A stretch of 64,000 nt of DNA from Hyphomicrobiales bacterium (GTDB taxonomy: Bacteria > Pseudomonadota > Alphaproteobacteria > Rhizobiales > Xanthobacteraceae): assembly GCA_021732215.1 (NCBI GenBank), contig JAKFVL010000004.1, forward strand, positions 1 to 64,000. Reading direction: 5' to 3'. Below, piece after piece: positions 39,271 through 47,331 of this stretch (position 1 is the first letter of the stretch; each line of letters starts with the position of its first letter). Below the pieces are notes generated by a model that was given only the letters and a program-made list of their open reading frames with translations, had not been told where the DNA came from and did not search any database. A program made the translations under genes and the position numbers.

Positions 39271-39308
39271 GGATCAGCGCTCCGCAACACGCGCGAACTT
39301 AAGCCTAG

Positions 39309-39354
39309 AGCATGACCGGGCAAAACGGAAACCAGCTTTCGGGCACGATCATGC
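39309..39354. repeat. GAAAAGTGG-type dispersed palindrome
   Basis: GCATGACCGGGCAAAACGGAAACCAGCTTTCGGGCACGATCATGC, ends GCATGA/TCATGC. A diverged member of the five-copy family. Confidence 0.7.
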
Positions 39355-39553
39355 CAAGACAAGCAACGAGAGGTTCGCATCAAGGGACTCACAGGCAAAA
39401 TACGCTGACGCGCGCATTCGGTTGCAAGGGCTACCCGCGCGGGCGGCGGCCATGATGCATTGCAAACGGCGGGTCTGCGCGGCGAAAGATTGTGAACAGC
39501 GGCGCCGCCGCCGCGACATTGCGGCGCTTGCCGCGATCTGGCAGCGTGCACGC

Positions 39554-40258
39554 ATGACCGATGCACCGGCCGGGACCGTGACAAAAGACTTCAAGCCGAT
39601 CCCGCTGCCGGATTACGTCGAGTTGCCGCTCGCCGAGATGCGCGCCCGCGCCGCCGCATTCCACGATCTGATCCGCCGCCGTCACACCGTGCGCGACTTT
39701 GCGCCAAGGCCCGTGCCGCGCGATCTGATCGAGACGTGCCTTTTGGCTGCGGGCACAGCGCCCAGCGGCGCCAATCATCAGCCCTGGCATTTCTCGGTGA
39801 TCGGCGACGCGGCGATGAAGACGCGCATCCGCAACGCGGCCGAGGAGGAGGAGCGGGCGTTCTATCAGGGCCGCGCCGGCGAGGAGTGGCTCGCCGCGCT
39901 CAAGCCGCTCGGGACCGATCCTGACAAGCCGTTTCTCGAGATCGCGCCGTGGCTGATCTGCGTATTCGGCGCGCGCAAGAGCGCCAGTGCCGACGGCGTC
40001 ATGCGCAAGAATTATTATGTGCCGGAGTCGGTGGCGATCGCGACCGGCTTTCTGATCGCAGCACTGCATCACGCCGGCCTCGCGACGCTGACGCATACGC
40101 CGGCGCCGATGAATTTCCTCAACGAGATTTGCGGCCGGCCTGCGTCGGAGAAGCCGTACATCCTGCTGGTCACCGGCTATCCGGCGGCCGACGCGCATAT
40201 CCCCCAGCACGCGACCGAGAAGAAGCAGCTCGGCGAGATCGCCACGTTCTTCGAGTAG
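39554..40258 (+). CDS. nitroreductase family protein (IYD/BluB-like)
   Basis: 234-residue FMN-dependent nitroreductase fold. [30 protein letters not shown] and the late [17 protein letters not shown] match the group that includes iodotyrosine deiodinase and BluB-like enzymes. FMN-phosphate-binding Arg/Ser are visible at the start. MTDAPAG (ATG 39554) gives a sensible length; the frame runs back to 38840 across antisense DNA. The electron acceptor is unknown. Confidence 0.85.
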   Translation: MTDAPAGTVTKDFKPIPLPDYVELPLAEMRARAAAFHDLIRRRHTVRDFAPRPVPRDLIETCLLAAGTAPSGANHQPWHFSVIGDAAMKTRIRNAAEEEERAFYQGRAGEEWLAALKPLGTDPDKPFLEIAPWLICVFGARKSASADGVMRKNYYVPESVAIATGFLIAALHHAGLATLTHTPAPMNFLNEICGRPASEKPYILLVTGYPAADAHIPQHATEKKQLGEIATFFE

Positions 40259-40290
40259 AGTGTTTTGCGAGCAGGTGGTTGAACGAGAAC

Positions 40291-40383
40291 CGTCATTCCG
40301 GGGCGTGCGAAGCACGAGCCTTGAATCCATGCACCGCGGCCGGGGATGTGGCGGGTGATCCGAATGGCTCAGCCCGGAATGAC
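40291..40383. repeat. dispersed palindromic intergenic repeat
   Basis: GTCATTCCGGGGCGTGCGAAGCACGAGCCTTGAATCCATGCACCGCGGCCGGGG...GCCCGGAATGAC: inverted ends, same class as 23360. Confidence 0.75.
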
Positions 40384-40457
40384 GATTTGCCCCACATTGA
40401 ACCCAATTTCACTGCATGCGAAAGTCGTTTGGCCGAGGATTCATTGAGGGTTCACCC

Positions 40458-41288
40458 ATGCTGAAGCGTTTTTTCGCGACCGTCGTGTGTTCGGGTATCA
40501 TTGCATCCAGTGTTTTGCTTTTGCCCGGCAGTGCGACGCGCGCGGAGGCCGCGCAATGCGGCGGCGATTTCAGTTCCTTCGTCGCTTCGATCTCCCGCGA
40601 GGCCCAGGCGGCGGGCGTGTCCCGCGCGGTGATCGATCAGGCGCTCGGCGGCGTGACCCAGGATCAGGCGGTGCTGGCGTTCGACCGGCGTCAGCGCGGC
40701 ACCTTCAACAAGACCTTCGAGCAATACGTCGCCACCCGCGTCGGCGCCGCGCGCATCAAGCGCGCCTCGGCCATGCTGGAGCGCCACGCCGCGCTGCTGT
40801 CGCGCATCGAGCAGCGCTTCGGCGTACCTCCCCGGATCATCGTCGCGATCTGGACGCTGGAGACCGATAACGGCGCCGACATGGGCAAGCTGTCGGTGTT
40901 TCGCGTACTTGCGACGATGGCGCACGATTGCCGCCGCACCGAGCTGTTCCAGACCGAGCTTCTGGCGGCGCTGAAAATCCTGCAGCGCGGAGATCTGCAA
41001 CTCGGCGAGATGATCGGCGCCTATGCGGGCGAGATCGGCCAGACGCAGTTCCTGCCGTCGTCCTATCTGAAGTATGGCGTCGACTACGATGGCAACGGCA
41101 GGGTCGATCTTCGCCGCAGCATCCCGGACGTGCTGGCCTCGACCGCGAACCTGCTCAAGACCAACGGCTGGAAGGCGGGCCAGCCCTACGGCGAGGGGAC
41201 CGCGAATTTCGAGGTGATGCGAGAGTGGAACAGGTCGTCGGTCTATCGCAAGACGATCGGATATTTCGCCGATCGGCTGGCCGAGTAA
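40458..41288 (+). CDS. lytic murein transglycosylase (MltB family)
   Basis: 276-residue periplasmic enzyme that cleaves the MurNAc-GlcNAc bond of peptidoglycan. The signal peptide (MLKRFFATVVCSGIIASSVLLLPGSATRAEA) carries no lipobox. The catalytic Glu is in IWTLETDNG. IGAYAGEIGQTQFLPSSYLKYGVDYDGNGRVDL and the closing NLLKTNGWKAGQPYGEG are family hallmarks. Starts at ATG 40458; an upstream frame to 40416 adds a poor leader. Confidence 0.92.
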   Translation: MLKRFFATVVCSGIIASSVLLLPGSATRAEAAQCGGDFSSFVASISREAQAAGVSRAVIDQALGGVTQDQAVLAFDRRQRGTFNKTFEQYVATRVGAARIKRASAMLERHAALLSRIEQRFGVPPRIIVAIWTLETDNGADMGKLSVFRVLATMAHDCRRTELFQTELLAALKILQRGDLQLGEMIGAYAGEIGQTQFLPSSYLKYGVDYDGNGRVDLRRSIPDVLASTANLLKTNGWKAGQPYGEGTANFEVMREWNRSSVYRKTIGYFADRLAE

Positions 41289-41300
41289 TGCCGCAGCCAC

Positions 41301-41364
41301 TTAGCCGAAAACACACTTGGCTGAAAACACTCTTGGCTGAAAACACACTTGGCTGAAAACGTCA
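41301..41364. repeat. four tandem 16-bp units
   Basis: TTAGCCGAAAACACAC, TTGGCTGAAAACACTC, TTGGCTGAAAACACAC, TTGGCTGAAAACGTCA. They begin 12 bases after the transglycosylase stop and end at its terminator. No spacers, so not CRISPR. Confidence 0.9.
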
Positions 41365-41376
41365 GGCCATAAAAAA

Positions 41377-41402
41377 GCGGGCTGAAGGCCCGCGGCTGTT
41401 TT
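41377..41402. terminator. bidirectional terminator after transglycosylase gene
   Basis: GCGGGC-TGAAG-GCCCGC with an A-run to the left and a T-run to the right (GCTGTTTTTGG). It would end the transglycosylase gene from one side and the (AKK)n peptide gene from the other. Confidence 0.8.
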
Positions 41403-41493
41403 TGGTATGATCTGAAAGAGCTGAAGATGCGCAGCGGCGCCTGCAAGAGGTTGCCCGAGCGAGCTGCGCCCGCCCGGGCCGCTCAAATCAGAA

Positions 41494-41559
41494 CTACTTC
41501 TTCTTCTTGGCCTTCTTCGCCTTTTTCGCCTTCTTCGCCTTCTTGGCTTTCTTTGCCAT
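41494..41559 (-). CDS. 21-residue (AKK)n basic peptide
   Basis: Reads M-(A-K-K)6-K-K: a pure Ala-Lys repeat like the tails of histone H1, bacterial Ku and HupB, with no other residue. ATG 41557-41559 is preceded by GAGGATTGCT, a good ribosome site, and the reading ends in TAG. The frame is open to 41823, but that upstream part looks random. The terminator at 41377-41402 follows. Likely a DNA/RNA-binding microprotein, though codon repetition alone could keep such a frame open. Confidence 0.55.
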   Translation of the reverse strand: MAKKAKKAKKAKKAKKAKKKK

Positions 41560-41930
41560 AGCAATCCTCATGGGTTGATGGATCAACGTGACGATGAGGC
41601 GTGCCAGGCGGAGGGCTAGGCCTCGCAGCAGCCTCGACAACAATCCCAACAGATTCGGGATGTGGCGTCTTGCGTTATCCACAAAAAAGCGACGCGATGT
41701 CGCCAAATCATCACGTTTTCCCGTACTGAAGCGCGCGCACGCCCCGTTTTGACCGGCGAAGGGCCTTCGTTGCTTGCGGTGATCGGCGATTTGAGGCGAT
41801 GCGTGCGGCCTTATCGCCGACACCTTTCATTCAGTCTGCGGTCATCCGGCATCGCGATGATGGCGGATCTGGAACCTTGAGCGCGTCCGCGCGTTTGAGG
41901 CGGGATCGATAAAGCAACGAGGAGACGAGA
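41560..41930. other. intergenic region
   Basis: 371 bases with no supported gene. It must contain the promoters of the (AKK)n peptide (leftward) and of the secreted 97-residue protein (rightward). I see no repeat. Confidence 0.4.
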
Positions 41931-42224
41931 ATGAATTTGACCAAGACCGCGTTCATCGCCGCAGCACTGCTGGGAGGAGTGATCGCCGCTCCGCATCAGG
42001 CCAGTGCTTTGACTGCCGATCCTGCGGTGAAAGCGCCGTCAGCCGTCGAAGCCGTGGCCTGCCGCGTCACGCGCGTGGTTGGCCCGCGTGGCGTTCGCAC
42101 GACCCGCGTCTGCGATGCGCGTCCAGCATTCGTTCGTCCAGGGCCTCGTTGCGTGACCGAGCGTCAGCGCGTGATTCGTCCGAACGGGGTCGTGGTGTTC
42201 AAGACCGTGCGCCGCTGCCGCTGA
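41931..42224 (+). CDS. small secreted Arg-rich protein
   Basis: 97 residues: signal peptide (MNLTKTAFIAAALLGGVIAAPHQASA), then a basic mature part with four Cys (VACRVTRVVG, TRVCDARP, PRCVTERQRV, VRRCR). The Cys could form two disulfides in the periplasm. GAGGAGACGAG precedes the ATG. Family not recognised; such proteins are frequent in Bradyrhizobium. A strong terminator follows. Confidence 0.8.
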   Translation: MNLTKTAFIAAALLGGVIAAPHQASALTADPAVKAPSAVEAVACRVTRVVGPRGVRTTRVCDARPAFVRPGPRCVTERQRVIRPNGVVVFKTVRRCR

Positions 42225-42248
42225 TCGACGCTCGGCATAGCAAAAGCC

Positions 42249-42275
42249 AACCCGCCGGGCATGGTCCGGCGGGTT
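42249..42275 (+). terminator. rho-independent terminator
   Basis: Perfect 10-bp arms AACCCGCCGG/CCGGCGGGTT around GCATGGT, then CTTTG. Ends the 97-residue gene. Confidence 0.88.
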
Positions 42276-42342
42276 CTTTGCGCCAAACTGTCGCGATCTG
42301 GCCGATCTTGTGCCGGACGGATGTGCGCAATAGGTGAAGGGG

Positions 42343-42855
42343 ATGTCGAACCAGTTTATTTACAATGAAGCCGTCAAGCCGCGATCCTCGGCACGGCGCC
42401 GGCCGCCGGTGATCGATCAGGACGGGCGTGAGGTTCCGGAGGCGGGGCAGGGTCCCGGTCCCGATTTTCAGGTGTTCGGCGGCAGGGGCGACACGCCGTT
42501 GTTCGGCAACCTCACGCGCGAACAGCGGCTGGCGCGGTAGGAAGGTCTGGCGAAGTTGCTTGATGTCGCCTTCATCATTCCCGGAACCAATGTGCGCTAT
42601 GGCATCGACGGACTGATCGGCCTCGTTCCGGTGATCGGCGATGTGATTACCACGGCGATCTCGCTCTGGATGATCCGCGAGGCGCGGGCGCTCGGTGCGC
42701 CGATGCACTTGATCACGCGGATGCTCGGCAACGTGGCGCTCGACGGAGTCGTCGGCCTTGTGCCGGTGGCAGGCGATGCATTCGACGTGATGTGGCGGGC
42801 CAACGTGCGCAACATGCGCCTTCTGCGCAAATGGATGGACAAGCAGCCAAGATAA
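42343..42855 (+). pseudogene. DUF4112 protein gene interrupted by an in-frame amber codon
   Basis: MSNQFIYNEAVKPRSS...LTREQRLAR is followed by TAG (42538-42540). In the same frame without any gap come EGLAKLLDVAFIIPGTNVRYG and the rest of a DUF4112 domain (GIDGLIGLVPVIGDVITTAISLWMI, VGLVPVAGDAFDVMWRANVRN). DUF4112 proteins normally have this L...L..LLD.AF.IPG segment continuous, so the stop cuts the helix just before it. Nonsense mutation, sequencing error, or restart at TTG 42556. Start ATG 42343 after GGTGAAGGGG. Confidence 0.8.
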
Positions 42856-42882
42856 GCGTTCGCAACCTCATCGGCAAAAAAG

Positions 42883-42909
42883 AAAGGCCGGGAAACGATC
42901 CCGGCCTTT
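42883..42909. terminator. terminator between convergent genes
   Basis: AAAGGCCGGG/CCCGGCCTTT, 10 bp perfect, loop AAACGAT, with an A-run on the left and a short T-run on the right. Serves the DUF4112 gene and the convergent 93-residue gene. Confidence 0.85.
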
Positions 42910-42933
42910 GCATTGAATGTGACGCGACTGCGA

Positions 42934-43215
42934 TTATGCGGCATCCGCTTCGGCGGTCTCGACGGGACGCGGCGCCTTGCGCGGCAGCGGAAACTCGGCG
43001 CTGTAATAAAGGGTGCGAATGCCGGCCTGATCGAACCGTGCATTCTCGACCTGGAGATAAGCGCCGTTCAGGGAATCGGCCGGCAGCTCTTCCACCGCAA
43101 ATTTCACAGCGGCCGCGGCCGTATCGAAGCGGCGATAGGCGAAACCTGCGCGCTTCTTCTTGCGGATCGGGGCCGGGAACAATTCGGCAGCAGTGCCGTA
43201 CTTGAATGAGGGCAT
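42934..43215 (-). CDS. hypothetical protein, 93 residues
   Basis: Soluble protein (MPSFKYGTAAELFPAPIRKKKRAGFAYRRF...), then FAVEELPADSLNGAYLQVENARF and a Pro/Glu/Ala tail. It resembles small uncharacterised alphaproteobacterial proteins with an F-DTAA-AV-F-EELP core. I take ATG 43213-43215, preceded by AAAAGGCTGTTGATC; the frame extends to 43278. Function unknown. Confidence 0.75.
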   Translation of the reverse strand: MPSFKYGTAAELFPAPIRKKKRAGFAYRRFDTAAAAVKFAVEELPADSLNGAYLQVENARFDQAGIRTLYYSAEFPLPRKAPRPVETAEADAA

Positions 43216-43565
43216 GATCAACAGCCTTTTCTTGCGTTTCATTTGAAATGACGACTGCGTCTCATCAGAGCGCGCCAAGTGCCGGCCGGGCCAGCGAACG
43301 TCGTCTTTGCACTTCGCCTAATATAGGCACCGCAGCAGAAAATTGCGACCCTTACCGGGGCAAATGATGAATCTGGGGCTATGCCGGTGCAGTCGAAATA
43401 ATGCTCAAGATTTCAGGTACATATACCAGTTCATCGGCATGCGCACGTAGATACCGGTCTCGCCAGAACATCACTTTTTGCAGCCAAACCTCGCAGATTT
43501 GAACGATCGGCGCTGGTTCCGGCAAGAGGACTGAAGAAACCCGAGGCGGCGCGGGGCGGCCTCGT
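43216..43565. other. intergenic region
   Basis: 350 bases with no convincing gene, repeat or hairpin. The half nearest 43215 should carry the promoter of the 93-residue gene. Confidence 0.4.
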
Positions 43566-43970
43566 TCACTGCCTCATGGTGTATTCGTCGATCGCGACGA
43601 CTCTCTGGCGGGTCGGGAAGTTCTCGACGCGAACCGCATCACGCCACTGCAGGCCGAAATATTTGACCGGCACATAAATGATGTCGTCGTCCCCGGCCTT
43701 GCGCTCGCTGTATTGCCAGACCTTTAACTCGCCGTGATCTGCGATGGCCTTCGCCACGGTCGCAGCATTCTGCACCTTGGATTTTCGCGGGCCATCGCTG
43801 TCCAGCTTTCGAAGGTCGTCGTGGCTGAGGCCGATCACGATATCGCCGCGCGGGGTCGTAACCTTGAACAGCGAAACCTTGTCGACGCTGAGCGCGGGCC
43901 GCACTGCCGTCTCGAAAAGAAGAGCGGCAAGGCCGACGCCAAGCAGGACATGTTTCGACAGTTTGGACAT
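43566..43970 (-). CDS. hypothetical exported protein, 134 residues
   Basis: N-terminal hydrophobic leader (MSKLSKHVLLGVGLAALLFETAVRPALS), possibly uncleaved, then a soluble domain. LFKVTTPRGDIVIGLSHDDLRKL, VAKAIADHGELKVWQYSERKAGD and VPVKYFGLQWRDAVRVENF stand out. No family recognised. MSKLSK at 43968-43970 is preferred over an ATG nine codons upstream. Single gene. Confidence 0.75.
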   Translation of the reverse strand: MSKLSKHVLLGVGLAALLFETAVRPALSVDKVSLFKVTTPRGDIVIGLSHDDLRKLDSDGPRKSKVQNAATVAKAIADHGELKVWQYSERKAGDDDIIYVPVKYFGLQWRDAVRVENFPTRQRVVAIDEYTMRQ

Positions 43971-44107
43971 TCGTTGTCTCGGACTACGATCGGCCATTTA
44001 CAGGCAGAACAATTAACGAATTGTCGTCACCCGATGAGCGTCTACCCCATTCAGGCCGGGGTAAACTCACATCGCCTTGAACGACATCACGTAAGAGAGA
44101 GACGGGA

Positions 44108-44518
44108 TTACTTCGGCAAAAGTTTCAGTGCGGCGGAGTTAATACAATACCGCAAGCCGGTCGGGCCCGGCCCATCGGGGAAAACATGCCCCAGATGACC
44201 GTTGCATTTCGAGCAGAGAACTTCGGTACGGATCATGCCGTGGCTGACGTCGCGCTCCTCCTCGACATGACTTTCGGTCGCGGGTGCGGTGAAACTCGGC
44301 CAGCCGCATCCTGAATCGAACTTGGCGTCGGATTCGAACAGCGTCTGTCCGCAACCGGCGCAGACATAGGTACCCGGATCATGCTTGTGGTCGTACTCGC
44401 CCGAGAACGGCCGCTCGGTCGCCTTCTCGCGCAACACTGCGTATTGCATCGGCGTCAGTTCGGCGCGCCACTCGCTCTCTGTTTTCTCGACCTTGCCCGG
44501 CTTCGATGCGTCGCTCAT
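44108..44518 (-). CDS. msrB: peptide-methionine (R)-S-oxide reductase
   Basis: 136-residue enzyme that repairs R-methionine sulfoxide. Catalytic C125 is in RYCINSAAL, a probable resolving C71 in SGCGWPSF, and Zn ligands C53/C56 (CAGC) and C102/C105 (CSKC). [19 protein letters not shown] is the signature. No signal peptide, so cytoplasmic. msrA is upstream on the same strand, 87 bases away, and the two are probably cotranscribed. Confidence 0.97.
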   Translation of the reverse strand: MSDASKPGKVEKTESEWRAELTPMQYAVLREKATERPFSGEYDHKHDPGTYVCAGCGQTLFESDAKFDSGCGWPSFTAPATESHVEEERDVSHGMIRTEVLCSKCNGHLGHVFPDGPGPTGLRYCINSAALKLLPK

Positions 44519-44605
44519 GAGTGCTCCGTAAAGGACTGGAAAGACAACAACGGAAAAGGGAGACGCCGGTTACCCGGCGCCTCCCCGGTCGTGTCTCGTG
44601 CAGTG

Positions 44606-45325
44606 TTAGTTGGTCGCCTTGGCGTCGCGGACAAGCACCGGCTTGGCGCGATACAGGTCGGCGAATATCTTCTTCAGATTCTCGATCTTCGGCAGGTCGT
44701 TATAGACGATATAGGGCTGCGTCGGGTTGTTGGTCGCGTAATCCTGGTGATAGTCCTCGGCCGGGTAGAAGCCGTTCAGAGGTTCGATCGTGGTTGCGAT
44801 TGCGCGCGAATAGACCTTGGCCGCGTTGAGCTGCGCGATGTAGGCCTCTGCCACTTTCTTCTGCTCCGGATTGGTCGGGAAGATCGCCGAACGATAGTGC
44901 GTGCCGACGTCCGGACCCTGCCGGTTTACCTGGGTCGGATCGTGGCCGACCGAAAACAGGATCTGCAGAATTTTGCCGTAGCTGATTTTCTTCGGATCGT
45001 ATTTTATCTCGACCACCTCCGCGTGACCGGTTGTGCCGCGGCCGACCAGTTCATACTTCGCCGTGCGGGCAAGACCGCCGCTGTAACCGGACACCGCGTT
45101 CACGACGCCGTTGGTGTGCTGATAGATGCCCTGAATCCCCCAGAAGCAGCCGCCAGCGATAATCGCCGTCTCAAGGCCGTCTCCTGTCTTTGCGTCGATC
45201 GCGGGCGGCGGAATGATGACCGGCTCCTCCGAAGCCCGGAGCGGGCCGACGACGAAAAACGAAACCGCCAGAGCGCCAATGCCGGCTGCGATCAGAAAGC
45301 GGCGGGTCAGATCGGTGCGAGTCAT
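44606..45325 (-). CDS. msrA: exported peptide-methionine (S)-S-oxide reductase
   Basis: 239-residue MsrA with catalytic C60 in AGGCFWG, plus GYSGG, GHAEVVEIKYDP, ILFSVGHDPTQVNRQGPDVGTHYRS and DYHQDY. The N-terminus MTRTDLTRRFLIAAGIGALAVSFFVVG has a twin-Arg and a hydrophobic stretch, so it should act in the periplasm or at the membrane. I start at ATG 45323-45325 after ATGAGGACAATC; the frame is open to 45448. With the cytoplasmic MsrB next door the pair covers two compartments. Confidence 0.95.
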   Translation of the reverse strand: MTRTDLTRRFLIAAGIGALAVSFFVVGPLRASEEPVIIPPPAIDAKTGDGLETAIIAGGCFWGIQGIYQHTNGVVNAVSGYSGGLARTAKYELVGRGTTGHAEVVEIKYDPKKISYGKILQILFSVGHDPTQVNRQGPDVGTHYRSAIFPTNPEQKKVAEAYIAQLNAAKVYSRAIATTIEPLNGFYPAEDYHQDYATNNPTQPYIVYNDLPKIENLKKIFADLYRAKPVLVRDAKATN

Positions 45326-45579
45326 GATTGTCCTCATCAGATCGGGTGGCGTCTGCTTCCGGCGCAGGTCATCGGCGCCCCGCCGGGCGATTGTCCAGAT
45401 GCAACAGATACGACGATTTGAGGCTTTCGTTACCGGTATTTTCCACACGACTCTGTGAATTTCGCGGGAATAAGTCTGATTTTAGCGGCTTTTGGCCATT
45501 GGCCGGAACGCGCACACCGGACCGGCGTTAGGGATCGTTGCCGAAACGTAAATTCTCCAGGATTTTCCAGGAAGGGTTG

Positions 45580-46665
45580 ATGATCGTGGCTGCAAAACCT
45601 GATGTCCGCAGAGGCATGCCTAGCGTTGAATTGTCGCGGGCCGAATTCGAGACGCGCTACCGCACCCGCTTTACCGATCCGGCCTTTGCCCCGCTGAAGA
45701 AGGAGATCGACGCGATTACTGCGGTGGCGTGGGATGGCTATATCGAGGGCCGGAAGTCGCCGGCGACGCGCAAGGCCGGTCCCGGTTTCGCCGATCCCGA
45801 CTACGATCTGTCGGTCGACTGGATCGACGCGCGCAGTGCGATCGATGCCGCGCAGGCGGCCCACGAGAAGCCCGGCGCGACACCCCGTATCCTGATCGTC
45901 AACGGTTCGTCGCGCAGCGAACATACGTGTCCGGGCGAGATGTCGAAGACCTGGCGGCTGATCGAAACCGCGAAAGCCGTTTTCGAGGATCGGCGGATGG
46001 ATGTCGAGGTACTCAACCTGTCGCGTCTGACCTCCGAATTCGGAAAGATCATCCATCCGTGCAAGGCGTGCGTCTCGACCGCGATGCCGTTGTGCCACTG
46101 GCCGTGCAGTTGCTATCCGAACCATTCGCTCGGCCAGATCGACGACTGGATGGCGGACATTTATCCGATGTGGGTTGCCGCGCACGGCATCATGATCGTC
46201 ACGCCGGTGAACTGGTATCACGCGCCGACCGGGTTGAAGGCGATGATCGACCGTCTGGTCTGTGCCGATGGCGGCAATCCGGACCCCACGACCACGCACG
46301 GCAAGAAGCCGGACGAGGCCAAGGCGCTGGAGCTGAAAGGCTGGCCGTATCCGCGCCATCTCAAGGGCCGCTACTATTCCGTGATCGCGCATGGCGACGT
46401 CACCGGCGCGGAGACGCTGCGGCGCTCGCTGTCGGACTGGCTGACCGACATCGGTCTGATCTCCGCTGGCGGCCTTGGCGAAAGAGACGGTTACATCGGT
46501 TACGATGAGACGTATGCGACGTCGCATCAGGCACTCGATGACGACGAGGATTTTCAGGAGAATGTGCGCAATGCCGCGCGGACTCTCGCCAACGCCATAA
46601 CCTTGAGCCGTGCAGGCAAGTTACAACAGCCGGACGCGCAACTGCGCGAGCCGAATCCGAAATAG
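45580..46665 (+). CDS. flavodoxin-like NAD(P)H-dependent oxidoreductase with Cys cluster
   Basis: 361 residues. A 95-residue N-terminal extension (FETRYRTRFTDPAFAPLKKEI) precedes an FMN-reductase fold (RILIVNGSSRSEHTCPGEMSK, VTPVNWYHAPTGLKAMIDRLVC). An insert holds C161, C164, C172, C176 and C178 (HPCKAC...LCHWPCSCYP), enough for an iron-sulfur or Zn site as in iron-sulfur flavoproteins. ATG 45580 after GGAAGGGTTG. Substrate unknown. A hairpin at 46689-46719 ends it. Confidence 0.82.
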   Translation: MIVAAKPDVRRGMPSVELSRAEFETRYRTRFTDPAFAPLKKEIDAITAVAWDGYIEGRKSPATRKAGPGFADPDYDLSVDWIDARSAIDAAQAAHEKPGATPRILIVNGSSRSEHTCPGEMSKTWRLIETAKAVFEDRRMDVEVLNLSRLTSEFGKIIHPCKACVSTAMPLCHWPCSCYPNHSLGQIDDWMADIYPMWVAAHGIMIVTPVNWYHAPTGLKAMIDRLVCADGGNPDPTTTHGKKPDEAKALELKGWPYPRHLKGRYYSVIAHGDVTGAETLRRSLSDWLTDIGLISAGGLGERDGYIGYDETYATSHQALDDDEDFQENVRNAARTLANAITLSRAGKLQQPDAQLREPNPK

Positions 46666-46688
46666 AGAAATCCAGAGAAACAAAATCC

Positions 46689-46719
46689 AGAACCGCAGGA
46701 TCAATGATCCCGCGGTTCT
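46689..46719. terminator. stem-loop between convergent genes
   Basis: AGAACCGC/GCGGTTCT with an inner GGATC-AAT-GATCC hairpin, followed by TGCTGTTC. Ends the flavoprotein gene and perhaps the opposing BA14K gene. Confidence 0.65.
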
Positions 46720-46760
46720 TGCTGTTCAATCGCTATGTCGCGCTGGTTCCCGGACGGCGA

Positions 46761-47162
46761 CTACGGGCAGGGGTAACGGTTGCCGTCATTGTTGAGGTAC
46801 GTGCCGCTCGCCGGATCGTAGGACCGGTATCGTTGCGAGCAATATGCGGCTGCGTCGGCGTTCGCCGCGGCCTGTGCCTGACTGCTGGCGATCGCACCGC
46901 CAATGATCGCGCCGGCAGCGAGGCCGCCGATCACAGCGCCTGCGCCGGGGCCGCGGCGATAATAACCGCCGCGATATCCGTATCCGCGATGTCCACTACG
47001 CCAGCCGCGTCCGCGGAACTGCACGTCGGTTACGTTGCTGGTCGCAGCGCTGGATATGCCGCTGTCGCGCATCAACGGTGCTGCTGCCGCGGGATTCGCT
47101 GCCACCAGGGCGGTGGAACCTGCAAGCAGTGCGGCTGCGGCGAGATAAGATAGTTTATTCAT
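46761..47162 (-). CDS. BA14K family protein
   Basis: 133-residue secreted protein of the Brucella 14-kDa immunoreactive type. Signal peptide (MNKLSYLAAAALLAGSTALVAANPAAAA), Gly/Tyr/Arg-rich spacer (RGYGYRGGYYRRGPG), glycine-zipper segment (GAVIGGLAAGAIIGGAIASS), and the closing YCSQRYRSYDPASGTYLNNDG..YPCP signature. ATG 47160-47162. The zipper should span or associate with a membrane. Confidence 0.92.
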   Translation of the reverse strand: MNKLSYLAAAALLAGSTALVAANPAAAAPLMRDSGISSAATSNVTDVQFRGRGWRSGHRGYGYRGGYYRRGPGAGAVIGGLAAGAIIGGAIASSQAQAAANADAAAYCSQRYRSYDPASGTYLNNDGNRYPCP

Positions 47163-47331
47163 GACGGGGGCTCCGTATCGGTTCTACTGAGTGATTGAAT
47201 AGCTTTGAGCGCGTTCGGTTAATCGCTCGGCGAGGCGGATGTAAATCGTCAACCCGCGCAGTACCGATGCGTTCCGAAAGTGACGAAGGTTTAATGCAGG
47301 ATGCTCGCGCGCCCGTCCGGCGCGCACATCG

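Noticed and set aside
41301-41364. possible CRISPR array
   Set aside because: 16-bp units abut without unique spacers and no cas genes are near; it is a plain tandem repeat.
41560-41823. 109-residue version of the (AKK)n gene
   Set aside because: The upstream part has no ribosome site and looks random; GAGGATTGCT directly precedes the internal ATG.
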